From positions 1,257,083 to 1,321,082 of the forward strand of contig NZ_JANHAW010000001.1 in the NCBI RefSeq assembly GCF_024464595.1: DNA of 64,000 nt, in the 5' to 3' direction. Position numbers and translations under genes: made by a program. The DNA is from Halobellus litoreus. Lineage in GTDB: Archaea; Halobacteriota; Halobacteria; Halobacteriales; Haloferacaceae. Below are positions 36,302 to 44,023 of the stretch, piece by piece (position 1 is the first letter of the stretch; the number at the start of each line of letters is the position of its first letter). Under the pieces are notes generated by a model that did not search any database, was not told where the DNA came from, and was given only the letters and a program-made list of their open reading frames with translations.

Positions 36302-37015
36302 ATGACCCGGTCCAGCGACCGACTGCGCCTCGCGCTTCTCGACGCCTCCCACGGCGACGAACACACGCCGCGGAACTTCCGCCGGGAACTCGACGCCGAC
36401 CTCGTGGAGTTCGACGTGACGGCGAACGAGCGACCGGCGGGGTTCGACTTCGACGGCGTCGTCGTCACCGGCTCCCGCTCGTCGGTCTACTGGGACCGCG
36501 ACTGGATCAGACCCCTAGTCGACTACGTCGCCGAGGCCGACGAGCGCGGACTGCCGATCCTCGGCGTCTGTTACGGGCACCAAGTGGTCGCCTCGGCGCT
36601 CGGCGGCCGCGTCCGAGACATGGGCGAGTACGAGATCGGCTACCGCGAGATCGAGCGGGTCGCCGACGACGAACTGTTCGAGGGGATCCCGGAGACCTTC
36701 GTCGCCTTCACGACGCACTCGGACGCGGTGACCGAACTCCCGCCCGGGGCCGAACTGCTCGCCGAGAACGACTACGGCGTGCACGCGTTCCGCCGCGGCG
36801 ACGCGTGGGGCGTGCAGTTCCACCCCGAGTACGACCGCGAGACCGCCGTCGCGGTCACGAACGAGAAGGACCTCTCCCCCGAGCGCCGGCAGTCGGTGCT
36901 CGACGGCGTCACCGACGAGAACTACGCGGCCGCCTGTCGCACGAAGCGGCTGTTCGACAACTTCACTGACGCGGTTCGGCGGATTCGGGGCGAGCGAGCG
37001 GCTGCGGTGCGGTGA
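36302..37015 (+). CDS. Class I glutamine amidotransferase
   Basis: 237 residues. The catalytic triad is visible: Cys90 in GVCYGHQ, His174 and Glu176 in QFHPEYD. The protein is a stand-alone amidotransferase domain resembling GMP-synthase glutaminase subunits and the YvdE-like group, which hydrolyse glutamine or gamma-glutamyl compounds. The partner synthetase is not adjacent. The C-terminal helix LFDNFTDAVRRIR is common in the haloarchaeal group. Confidence 0.88.
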   Translation: MTRSSDRLRLALLDASHGDEHTPRNFRRELDADLVEFDVTANERPAGFDFDGVVVTGSRSSVYWDRDWIRPLVDYVAEADERGLPILGVCYGHQVVASALGGRVRDMGEYEIGYREIERVADDELFEGIPETFVAFTTHSDAVTELPPGAELLAENDYGVHAFRRGDAWGVQFHPEYDRETAVAVTNEKDLSPERRQSVLDGVTDENYAAACRTKRLFDNFTDAVRRIRGERAAAVR

Positions 37016-37060
37016 CCGCTGCCGCGGCGCGGTGATCGCACCACCGATCGGTCTTGCTCC

Positions 37061-37220
37061 CGCTCGATTACGATTCCGCTATTCGATTACGATTCGTCCC
37101 GCTCGATTACGATTCGTCCCGCTCGATTACGATTCGTCCCGCTCGATTACGATTCGTCCCGCTCGATTACGATTCGTCCCGCTCGATTACGATTCGTCCC
37201 GCTCGATCACGATTTCCTGC
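37061..37220. repeat. 20-bp direct tandem repeat next to the cupin gene
   Basis: The unit GCTCGATTACGATTCGTCCC occurs five times without change at 37101-37200, with degenerate copies at about 37061-37100 and a partial copy at 37201-37220. On the minus strand each unit reads GGGACGAATCGTAATCGAGC and resembles the 3' end of the cupin gene (GAGGACGAGTCGTGATCAAGC region), so the array probably arose by duplication of that gene's end and stop codon. Intergenic between converging genes. Confidence 0.92.
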
Positions 37221-37224
37221 TTGA

Positions 37225-37710
37225 TCACGACTCGTCCTCCCAGTAGTCGACGTCGTCGTCGCGGCGGTAGTAGCCAGAGACGACCCGCTCGTCGGCGTCG
37301 CCGCCGGGCGGCGATCCCGCGTACACGCCGATCTTCTCGGAGTCCGGATAGACGGTCACGTCGGGGTCCTGCATCGTCGAGACGGCGAGAAAGCGGAGCG
37401 GGTCATCGCCGTCGTTGTGGAGCCGGTGTGCGCCATCGGGGGCCGCCGGGAAGGCGCAGAAGTCGCCCGGTCCGACCCGGGTCTCGCCGTCGGGCGTCCG
37501 AAGCAGCCCGCTCCCCGCGAGGACGTACACCGCCTCCTCGTTGCCGGCGTGGAAGTGATACGGCCACGACGATGCCCCCGGCGGGAGTTCGTAGAGGCTC
37601 GCGCCGAGGTCCGCCGCGTCGGTCTCGGCCGCGAGTTTCTTTCGTCTGAAATGCGTCTCCTCGCGTTCGGTTTCGCTCCACTCGACGTCCTGTTCGTTGA
37701 CACGGCCCAT
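37225..37710 (-). CDS. Cupin-domain protein
   Basis: 161 residues. The double-stranded beta-helix motif is clear: SWPYHFHAGNEEAVYVLAG with two His and a Glu metal ligands, then GPGDFCAFPAAPDGAHRLHN with a further His. Small cupins of this type bind a divalent metal and may sense or isomerise small molecules. A TATA-like GTATTTAAGC (37733-37742) is 27 bases before the start. The acidic C-terminus DDDVDYWEDES lies next to a tandem repeat derived from it. Confidence 0.85.
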   Translation of the reverse strand: MGRVNEQDVEWSETEREETHFRRKKLAAETDAADLGASLYELPPGASSWPYHFHAGNEEAVYVLAGSGLLRTPDGETRVGPGDFCAFPAAPDGAHRLHNDGDDPLRFLAVSTMQDPDVTVYPDSEKIGVYAGSPPGGDADERVVSGYYRRDDDVDYWEDES

Positions 37711-37919
37711 ACGTTCCGTCCCAGAGCTGGCGGCTTAAATACGGGGGCGGCGGCTCGAGTCGAGGACCGGTGGCTCGATGGTCAGGCGCGGCCGACTGAG
37801 TGTCGTAAACGTCGTGGCATAGCGGCTAGGGAGCGCCAGCTTTTGCACCGGGACGCGCCGGCCCGAACGCAGAGGAAGGAGCGGCACCGACGGCGTTTTC
37901 ATCCTCTCCACTGTACTGA

Positions 37920-38291
<372 letters not shown>

Positions 38292-38339
38292 GAGCCACCG
38301 CGTCCCGCTCGGACCGATTCTCCTCCGACCTGACGGTCG

Positions 38340-39674
38340 TCACTCGGTCACATCGCGTATCGCCGCTCGAATCCGGCTTCCGACCCGGCCGGCCGCGCGC
38401 TCGGGGCGGACGCCGTGCGTCGCCGCCGCGCACGCGAGCAGCATAATCGCGATGCCGTACAGCGGCACCGTCGCGAACGTGAACACGTCGACGAGGGCGA
38501 CCTCCAGGAGAGACGGGAGGCCGAACTCCCGAACCGCCTCGACCAGCGACCCCGGGTACTCGTTCGCGAACAGCACCGCGCTGCCGGCGAGAAAGAGCCG
38601 GCGTCCCGGACCGTCCCAGACGTACCACAGCGGGATCATCGGGAAGAACAGCAGCACGAGATACCACTGCAGCGCCGGGATCAGCGTGATCGTGACGACG
38701 AGCGTCGCGAAGATCCCGATCAGTCGCCCCTGAAGCGTCGCCACGTCGGCGTAAAGAGAACGAAGGATCACGACACCGACGAGCGCGGCGAGGGGCGTCA
38801 GCACCTCCGGCGGGGCGTTCGGGAAGAGCCCCCAGACGACGTGCGACAGCGGCCGCTGGAGCGTCACGTAGAACGTCGCGTCCGCGGGGTAGCCCCCGAC
38901 GAAGGCCGCGGTCTCCGCGCGGTCGAACACGACCGCCGAAAAGAACGTGACCGTCGGCTCCGTGCCGTACGCGACGACGCCCGCGAGAAGCCCGCCGACG
39001 CCGACGGCCGTCGCGCTCGCGATCGACCGCCACGACCGGCGTTTGAGCAGCCACGCGCCGACGAGCGCGGGGAACAGTTTGAACAGCGCCGCGAGCCCGA
39101 ACGCGGCACCGGCGACGCCCTCGCGGTCGCGGTCGAGCGCGAGAAAGCCCGCGACGAACGCCAGCGCGACGAGCAGGTTGATGTTGCCGTAGTACATCGT
39201 CCCGAAGGTGAACGGCGAGACGAGCACGAGTCCGGTGATCAACCCGACGTCGAGCCACCCGAGCCGGTACGCCACTCGATCGACGAAGCGCACGACTGCG
39301 GCCGCGACGGCGAGGCCGGCGAGGACGTTCAGCGCGACGACGACCCAGTAGCCGGTCAGCCACTCGAAGCCGGTGAACGGGTAGTAGACGGTGACGGTGA
39401 TCGGCGGGTAGAGGTAGACCGCCCACTCGCCCAGTTCCGGCGGGGCGACGCCGTAGAACGACTGTCCGTCCCGGGCCAGTTTCGCGGCGTACCGATAGGT
39501 CCGGACGTTCGCCCCGAGGTTGCCACCGGGGTTCCAGGCCCACTCGGCCCAGTCGGGGTTGAAGTTGCGGTCGTACGCGGCGGTCCCGACCAGAATCGCG
39601 AAGGCCATCACGGCCCAGACGGTTCTCTTCGAGCGGGCGACGAGCGGTCGACGGGAGAGATCTGGCGGGGACAT
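38340..39674 (-). CDS. GT87/DUF2029-type polyprenyl-phosphate sugar glycosyltransferase
   Basis: 444 residues with about ten membrane helices. The N-terminal extracytoplasmic loop contains DRNFNPDWAEWAWNPGGNL and, later, YLYPPITVTVYYPF; the aromatic and Asp-rich loop fits a GT-C fold. DUF2029/GT87 enzymes move a sugar from a polyprenyl phosphate carrier onto surface glycans. A TATA box (39729-39736) is 58 bases upstream of the start. Confidence 0.85.
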   Translation of the reverse strand: MSPPDLSRRPLVARSKRTVWAVMAFAILVGTAAYDRNFNPDWAEWAWNPGGNLGANVRTYRYAAKLARDGQSFYGVAPPELGEWAVYLYPPITVTVYYPFTGFEWLTGYWVVVALNVLAGLAVAAAVVRFVDRVAYRLGWLDVGLITGLVLVSPFTFGTMYYGNINLLVALAFVAGFLALDRDREGVAGAAFGLAALFKLFPALVGAWLLKRRSWRSIASATAVGVGGLLAGVVAYGTEPTVTFFSAVVFDRAETAAFVGGYPADATFYVTLQRPLSHVVWGLFPNAPPEVLTPLAALVGVVILRSLYADVATLQGRLIGIFATLVVTITLIPALQWYLVLLFFPMIPLWYVWDGPGRRLFLAGSAVLFANEYPGSLVEAVREFGLPSLLEVALVDVFTFATVPLYGIAIMLLACAAATHGVRPERAAGRVGSRIRAAIRDVTE

Positions 39675-39728
39675 CGGTCGCCACGGTGCGGTCGAGTCGT
39701 GACGGGCGAAGCATCTCCGTTCAAATCC

Positions 39729-39736
39729 TTATATAT
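39729..39736 (-). promoter_or_regulatory. TATA box upstream of the GT87 gene
   Basis: TATATAAG-type element on the minus strand. It would leave a leader of about 30 bases before the GT87 start at 39674. Confidence 0.6.
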
Positions 39737-39775
39737 GTCTCTCCGTCGTCTCGTCGCTGTCGGAGACGCAACAAC

Positions 39776-39804
39776 TCGACGGGGCGGGGACAGCGCCCCG
39801 TCGA
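39776..39804. other. Perfect 11-bp inverted repeat (stem-loop) between divergent genes
   Basis: TCGACGGGGCG (39776-39786), loop GGGACAG, and CGCCCCGTCGA (39794-39804). It lies in the 247-base region between the GT87 and ferritin-like genes, both transcribed away from it. It may be an operator or structured RNA element. Confidence 0.7.
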
Positions 39805-39921
39805 CGGTCCGCTGACTGATCCGTAGTCGGCGGATGGGATCGACGGCCCACGCGTCGCAGACAGCCCCCGATCACGATCGCCGACAGTGTCTTGCCGCCG
39901 GCGGCCGAACGCAAAACCACG

Positions 39922-40374
39922 ATGTCTGACGAAGTCGTTCGGCTGTTGCAGAAGGCCTACCAGGACGAGATCGAGACCGTGATGAACTACATGACGAACT
40001 CCATCGTCCTCGACGGCGTCCGCGCCGAGGAGATCAAGGAATCACTCCAGCAGGACATCCAGGAGGAACTCGGCCACGCCGAGCAGCTCGGCAACCGACT
40101 CAAGCAGCTCGACGAGCACCCGCCCGGCTCGGCCGCCTTCGAGGCGAACCAGCTGAGCCTCCAGCCGCCCGAGGACAGCACGGACGTGCTCTCGGTGATC
40201 GAGGGCGTCCTCGACGCCGAGGACGACGCCATCGAGACGTACCGCGCGCTCGTCGCCGCGGCCGAGGAGGCGAACGACCCGGTGACCGAAGACCTCGCAG
40301 TGACGCTTCTGGCCGACGAGGAGGCCCACCGGACGGAGTTCCGCGGGTTCAAGAAGGAGTACAGCCAGGACTGA
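39922..40374 (+). CDS. Ferritin-like di-iron protein
   Basis: 150 residues of four-helix-bundle character. Ligand pairs fit a di-iron centre: first-helix YQDEIETVMNY, then QEELGHAEQLGNRL (E-x2-H), and third/fourth helix AEDDAIETYRAL and ADEEAHRTEFRGF (E-x2-H). This matches the bacterioferritin/rubrerythrin superfamily, which stores iron or detoxifies peroxide. ATG at 39922 chosen as the start of the conserved helix. It has its own upstream region with the stem-loop described separately. Confidence 0.86.
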   Translation: MSDEVVRLLQKAYQDEIETVMNYMTNSIVLDGVRAEEIKESLQQDIQEELGHAEQLGNRLKQLDEHPPGSAAFEANQLSLQPPEDSTDVLSVIEGVLDAEDDAIETYRALVAAAEEANDPVTEDLAVTLLADEEAHRTEFRGFKKEYSQD

Positions 40375-40421
40375 CGGACCGCGTCTCGGCACCCGTGGAG
40401 AGCGGCAGCAGCCTGCATAAA

Positions 40422-40463
40422 TCGACAGCAGCCCCGCGTCGCTCGACAGCCTCCCCGCGTCGC
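40422..40463. repeat. Two tandem 21-bp copies downstream of ferritin-like gene
   Basis: TCGACAGCAGCCCCGCGTCGC followed directly by a copy with two changes (AG to CT). A third partial copy follows. Located between converging genes; possibly part of transcription ends. Confidence 0.6.
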
Positions 40464-40471
40464 TCGATACG

Positions 40472-40912
40472 CTACTCTCGCAGATCGACCGCCCACACGT
40501 CGACGCTGACGCGAACGGTCACCCGTGCGGGGCCGTCGCCCGTATTCTCACAGAGGAGGACCCACTCGCCGGCCTCGATTTCGCTCTGAGTCACGTACGC
40601 CTCGTCGTCGTGCCACAGTGCGACGGCCTCCCGCTCGGCGTCTGGAATCGGTTCTTCGGCCGCGTACGCCTCGTACTGGGCGGGCGTCATCGTCGTGACA
40701 CGGGCGTCGCCCGCGTGTTCCTCGAGTGCGAGCCGCCCGTCGCGGTCCCAGGCGAGTTCGAACCGCCACGCGCGGTGTCCGTCGGGCGGGATCGTCACCG
40801 ACGCCGACACCGGCTGGCGGACGCGCGGCTCGAACACGCCGGCGTTACAGCCCGCAAACGAGGCGACGACGGCGGTTGCGGCGCCGGCGAGGAACCGGCG
40901 TCTGGAAGGCAT
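40472..40912 (-). CDS. Tat-exported lipoprotein of unknown function
   Basis: 146 residues. The N-terminus SRRRFLAGAATAVVASFAGC combines a twin-arginine motif with a lipobox (FAGC, lipid-attached Cys22), the usual haloarchaeal lipoprotein export signal. The mature part has beta-rich segments (VSASVTIPPDGHRAWRFELAW, read approximately; EAGEWVLLCENTGDGPARV) and resembles small extracellular Ig-like proteins. It sits next to the biotin transporter genes but is read in the same direction with 79 bases between; a link is not shown. Confidence 0.8.
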   Translation of the reverse strand: MPSRRRFLAGAATAVVASFAGCNAGVFEPRVRQPVSASVTIPPDGHRAWRFELAWDRDGRLALEEHAGDARVTTMTPAQYEAYAAEEPIPDAEREAVALWHDDEAYVTQSEIEAGEWVLLCENTGDGPARVTVRVSVDVWAVDLRE

Positions 40913-40990
40913 CGCCGTGAGTTGACCGTTCGACGGAAAGTGCTTTGCGCCCGGCGGTCGGGTCGCGTCTCTCCCGGAGCGGGCCCCGCC

Positions 40991-41752
40991 TCAGAGCAGT
41001 ACCGATCCCGCGAGCGCCGCAACGACCAGGAGCCCCAGGCCGTCGAGCCGTCCGAATCGGAGCGCCGGCAGCGTCGGGTTCCACGCGAAGCAGCGGGCGC
41101 GGAGCGCGAGCGCCAGCCGATCCGCGCGGCCGAAGGCTCGGCGGATGCCCGCCGCGGCGACGAGTTGCATCCGCTCGCGGAGCGGTCGTTCCGCCCCCAA
41201 CCGCGCGGCCGACGCCTCCCGGACGGACCGGAGGTCCGAACGCAGGAGCGGGAGGAAGCGGAACACGAGCGCGACGCCGACGCCGAGCAGGCGGCCGACG
41301 CGCCCGGGGACGAATCGCTGGATCGCCGCGCGGGAGTCGCGGACGGGCGTCGTGTGCAGGTAGACCGCCGACACGAGCAGGATGAGAAGCACCCGGTAGC
41401 TCGCCAGCAACGGATCGGTCGCCGCGGCGAGATCGATCCCGAACGACCACGCTGACGCTCCGGCTCCCGCGGTCCACGTCGCCGGATCCGGACCCACGCC
41501 GATCCCGACGTCGACGACCGAGATCAGCGGCCCGGCCGCCAGAAACGGCAACGCCGGCAGGTACCCGCGGAGCGCCCGGAGCGGAGAGAGCCGCCCGGCG
41601 GCGAGGAACGCCGCCGCGACGACGGTCGCGACGACGAGCCCCCGCGGCGTCGTGTGCGCGAACGCGGCGGCGGCGAATGCGGCCTGTGCCAGCAGTTTCG
41701 TCCGCGGATCGAGCCGGTGGGCGAGCGAGTCGCCGGGGGCGTAGGTCAGCAT
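40991..41752 (-). CDS. bioN: Energy-coupling factor transmembrane protein BioN/EcfT
   Basis: 253 residues, about five membrane helices. The start MLTYAPGDSLAHRLDPRTKL is a hallmark of EcfT proteins; the coupling helices with A-R-G-like signatures appear as RSVREASAARLG and DRLALALRARCF. EcfT links the ATPase to the substrate-binding membrane subunit. It overlaps the ATPase gene by 7 bases and belongs to the bioY-bioM-bioN operon, so biotin is the likely substrate. Confidence 0.9.
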   Translation of the reverse strand: MLTYAPGDSLAHRLDPRTKLLAQAAFAAAAFAHTTPRGLVVATVVAAAFLAAGRLSPLRALRGYLPALPFLAAGPLISVVDVGIGVGPDPATWTAGAGASAWSFGIDLAAATDPLLASYRVLLILLVSAVYLHTTPVRDSRAAIQRFVPGRVGRLLGVGVALVFRFLPLLRSDLRSVREASAARLGAERPLRERMQLVAAAGIRRAFGRADRLALALRARCFAWNPTLPALRFGRLDGLGLLVVAALAGSVLL

Positions 41753-42498
41753 CGACCGGGCGGGCGGGCGGATCGGCCCCGAACGTCCGTTTCGGTCGTC
41801 TCCGGCACGCGAACGTCGTACCCCGCGAGCGAGTCGACGACGCGTTCCGGTGGGCCATCGACGACGATTCGGCCCTCGGCCATCGCAACGACGCGGTCCG
41901 CCAGTCCGAGAACGTCGCGGAGGTCGTGCGTGACGATCACGACGCTCGTTCCGGACGCCGACAGTTCGCGAAGCCGATCCAGCACGGACGCCCGCGCGGG
42001 GTCGTCGAGCCCGGTGAACGGCTCGTCGAGGACGAGGTGATCCGGCTCCATCGCCAGCGCGCCTGCGATGGCGACGCGCTCGCGCTCGCCGCCCGAGAGT
42101 TGGTCGACCCGGTCGTCCCCGCGCCCCGAGAGGTTCACCGCCGCGAGCGCGTCCGCGACCCGGCGGTCGATCTCGTCTCTCGCGAGGCCGAGGTTCTCCG
42201 GGCCGAAGGCGACGTCCGCGCCGACCGTCGCGGCGACCAGTTGGTCGCGCGGCTCCTGGAACACCATCCCGACGGCCGTCCGCGCGGCGACGAGGTCCGC
42301 CCCCACGCCTCGCCCGTTCACCTCGACCGTCCCCTCGTCGGGTTCCAGCAGCCCGTTGAAGTGACGGACGAGCGTGGTCTTTCCGGAGCCGTTCGCGCCA
42401 GCGAGGACGACGCACTCGCCGTCCTCGATCGCGAGCGTGACGTTATCGACGGCGACGGCGTCGCCGTAGCGGCGGGTCAGTCCCTCAGTTCGGATCAT
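41746..42498 (-). CDS. bioM: Energy-coupling factor ATPase BioM/EcfA
   Basis: 250-residue ABC ATPase. Walker A GANGSGKTTL (about 34-43), Q-loop VFQEPRDQLVAATV, signature LSGGERERVAIAGAL, Walker B HLVLDEPFTGLDD and H-loop VTHDLRD. The Q-loop stretch FQEP-DQ is typical of ECF ATPases. It powers biotin uptake through BioN and BioY. The start lies 37 bases after the bioY stop. Confidence 0.92.
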   Translation of the reverse strand: MIRTEGLTRRYGDAVAVDNVTLAIEDGECVVLAGANGSGKTTLVRHFNGLLEPDEGTVEVNGRGVGADLVAARTAVGMVFQEPRDQLVAATVGADVAFGPENLGLARDEIDRRVADALAAVNLSGRGDDRVDQLSGGERERVAIAGALAMEPDHLVLDEPFTGLDDPARASVLDRLRELSASGTSVVIVTHDLRDVLGLADRVVAMAEGRIVVDGPPERVVDSLAGYDVRVPETTETDVRGRSARPPGRC

Positions 42499-42535
42499 CG
42501 CGATCTATCCCCGACGTGCCAGGTCATCGCGTCGG

Positions 42536-43117
42536 TCACGCTGCTGCCGCGGCGTCGCTGCGAACGACGCCGACGGCCGCCGCGATCTTCACGGCCTCGA
42601 AGGGGACGAACGCCAGCGCACTCACCGCGAAGGCCTCGACGAGGCCGACGTTCTGGACGAGCGCGAACCCGACCGTCCCGAGCGCGTAGATCACGACCGT
42701 CCCGGCGAGCATCCCGCCGACGAGGCGAACGGTGCCGACCGCCTTCGGGTCCTCCAGGCCGTCGAACCCGTGGACGGCGGCGCCGATGAGCGCCGCCGCG
42801 ATCGGGTACGACCAGAGGTATCCCGCCGTGTAGCCGACGAGCGGACCGAACCCGGCCGCTCCGCCGGCAAAGATCGGCGCCCCCGCAGCGCCGGCCGCGA
42901 GGTAGAACGCCATCGACGCGCCGCCCCACACCGGGCCGAGGAAGACGCCGGCGAGGAACACGCCGAGCACCTGGAGGCTCACGGGCACCGGCGAGATCGG
43001 GTTCGGAAACGATACGTACGCGAACGCGCCGGTGAGCGCCGCGAACAGCGCCGCGCGGGCGACGTTGCCGACGACGTCCTCTCCGACGAGTTCGATCGAC
43101 TGCGTCTCTGCCGACAT
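42536..43117 (-). CDS. bioY: Biotin-specific ECF S-component BioY
   Basis: 193 residues with six membrane helices. Family segments are SFPNPISPVPVSLQVLGVFL (the loop contacting biotin), LAGAAGAPIFAGGAAGFGPL and GYTAGYLWSYPIAAAL. BioY binds biotin and works alone or with BioM and BioN. First gene of the operon; a BirA-like inverted repeat lies immediately upstream, so the operon is probably repressed when biotin is sufficient. Confidence 0.94.
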   Translation of the reverse strand: MSAETQSIELVGEDVVGNVARAALFAALTGAFAYVSFPNPISPVPVSLQVLGVFLAGVFLGPVWGGASMAFYLAAGAAGAPIFAGGAAGFGPLVGYTAGYLWSYPIAAALIGAAVHGFDGLEDPKAVGTVRLVGGMLAGTVVIYALGTVGFALVQNVGLVEAFAVSALAFVPFEAVKIAAAVGVVRSDAAAAA

Positions 43118-43130
43118 ACTCTCTGCCCTC

Positions 43131-43162
43131 TCGTAAACTCCAATGAATACTTCGGTTTACGA
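43131..43162. promoter_or_regulatory. BirA-like biotin operator
   Basis: A perfect 8-bp inverted repeat TCGTAAAC (43131-43138) and GTTTACGA (43155-43162) with a 16-base spacer. This is close to the known BirA site TTGTAAACC-N14-16-GGTTTACAA. It starts 14 bases upstream of the bioY start codon. Confidence 0.8.
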
Positions 43163-43201
43163 TGGTAACGTTTGTACGCCCACGGGTCCTAGACGCTTCC
43201 G

Positions 43202-43918
43202 ATGGACGAGAAGACGGCCGACCTCCGGGACCTCTTCGTGGAGACGACCGGCGAGGAGACCGTGACCGAGTCGCAGTCGGCGCCGCGGGGTTCTCTCGGG
43301 AGCGACCGCGACGAGGCGGCCGTCGACGAGCGGTTGACGGCCATCGTCGAGGAGATGCGCGAGCGCGACGCGTTCGCGTCGTCGCTTTCGGTGCCCGACC
43401 TCCGTCGCGTCGTCCGCGCGTTCTTCGATCCCGAGGCGGCGGGCGCGGACGCCGGGTCGTGGTCGGCGGAAGCCGACGCGGCGCTCGCGGCGTCGCTCGA
43501 CAGCGACGTCGACGCCGACGAGGTGTTCCGCGCGCGGATGGATCTCCACCTCGTCAGCGACGCGGACCGTGACGGACCCGTTCCGTACGACCGGCTTCGA
43601 CGGCGGCTCTCGGCGGACGATACCGGCGATTCCGACGCCTCGGACGGGCCGTCAGAGGTCGCAGACGGACCTCACGACGACGCGCTCGCGGCCGAACTCG
43701 CCGCGGAGGTCGACGGGACGGTCGACGCCGACGCGGTCCGCCGCTACCGACGCGTCGTCGCGGCCGACCTGGCGTCCCGCCGCGTGAACCACCGCTTCCG
43801 CGACGCCTTCTCGGACCTGCTGACCGACGCGGACCTGTCGACGCGACTCGCGGCGGACGCCCGCCGCGACGGCCTGAAAGAGGCGACCGAAGACATCGAG
43901 ACCGACGTGTCTTTGTGA
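43202..43918 (+). CDS. Haloarchaeal Cmi4-like protein (conditioned medium-induced protein 4 family)
   Basis: 238 residues, acidic and soluble. The start MDEKTADLRDLFVETTGEET and VTESQ(S/E) match, as I recall, a protein family annotated as conditioned medium-induced protein 4, which is found only in haloarchaea. The C-terminal part (RRYRRVVAADLASRRVNHRF onward) is helical. No catalytic motif is visible. It lies just upstream of the mcm gene. The family name comes from expression studies; the function is unknown. Confidence 0.65.
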   Translation: MDEKTADLRDLFVETTGEETVTESQSAPRGSLGSDRDEAAVDERLTAIVEEMRERDAFASSLSVPDLRRVVRAFFDPEAAGADAGSWSAEADAALAASLDSDVDADEVFRARMDLHLVSDADRDGPVPYDRLRRRLSADDTGDSDASDGPSEVADGPHDDALAAELAAEVDGTVDADAVRRYRRVVAADLASRRVNHRFRDAFSDLLTDADLSTRLAADARRDGLKEATEDIETDVSL

Positions 43919-44023
43919 GCGTCTGCGGCGCGCTTTCGCCCCTCACTCCCGTCGAGCGCGGGCCGATCACTTTCACTTCCCTTGGCGAAGACTCTTACCC
44001 GATGAGGACCCTACTCCGGTGCG

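Noticed and set aside
37061-37220. CRISPR array suspected from the 20-bp repeats
   Set aside because: Copies are directly adjacent with no unique spacers and no cas genes are nearby; it is a simple tandem repeat.
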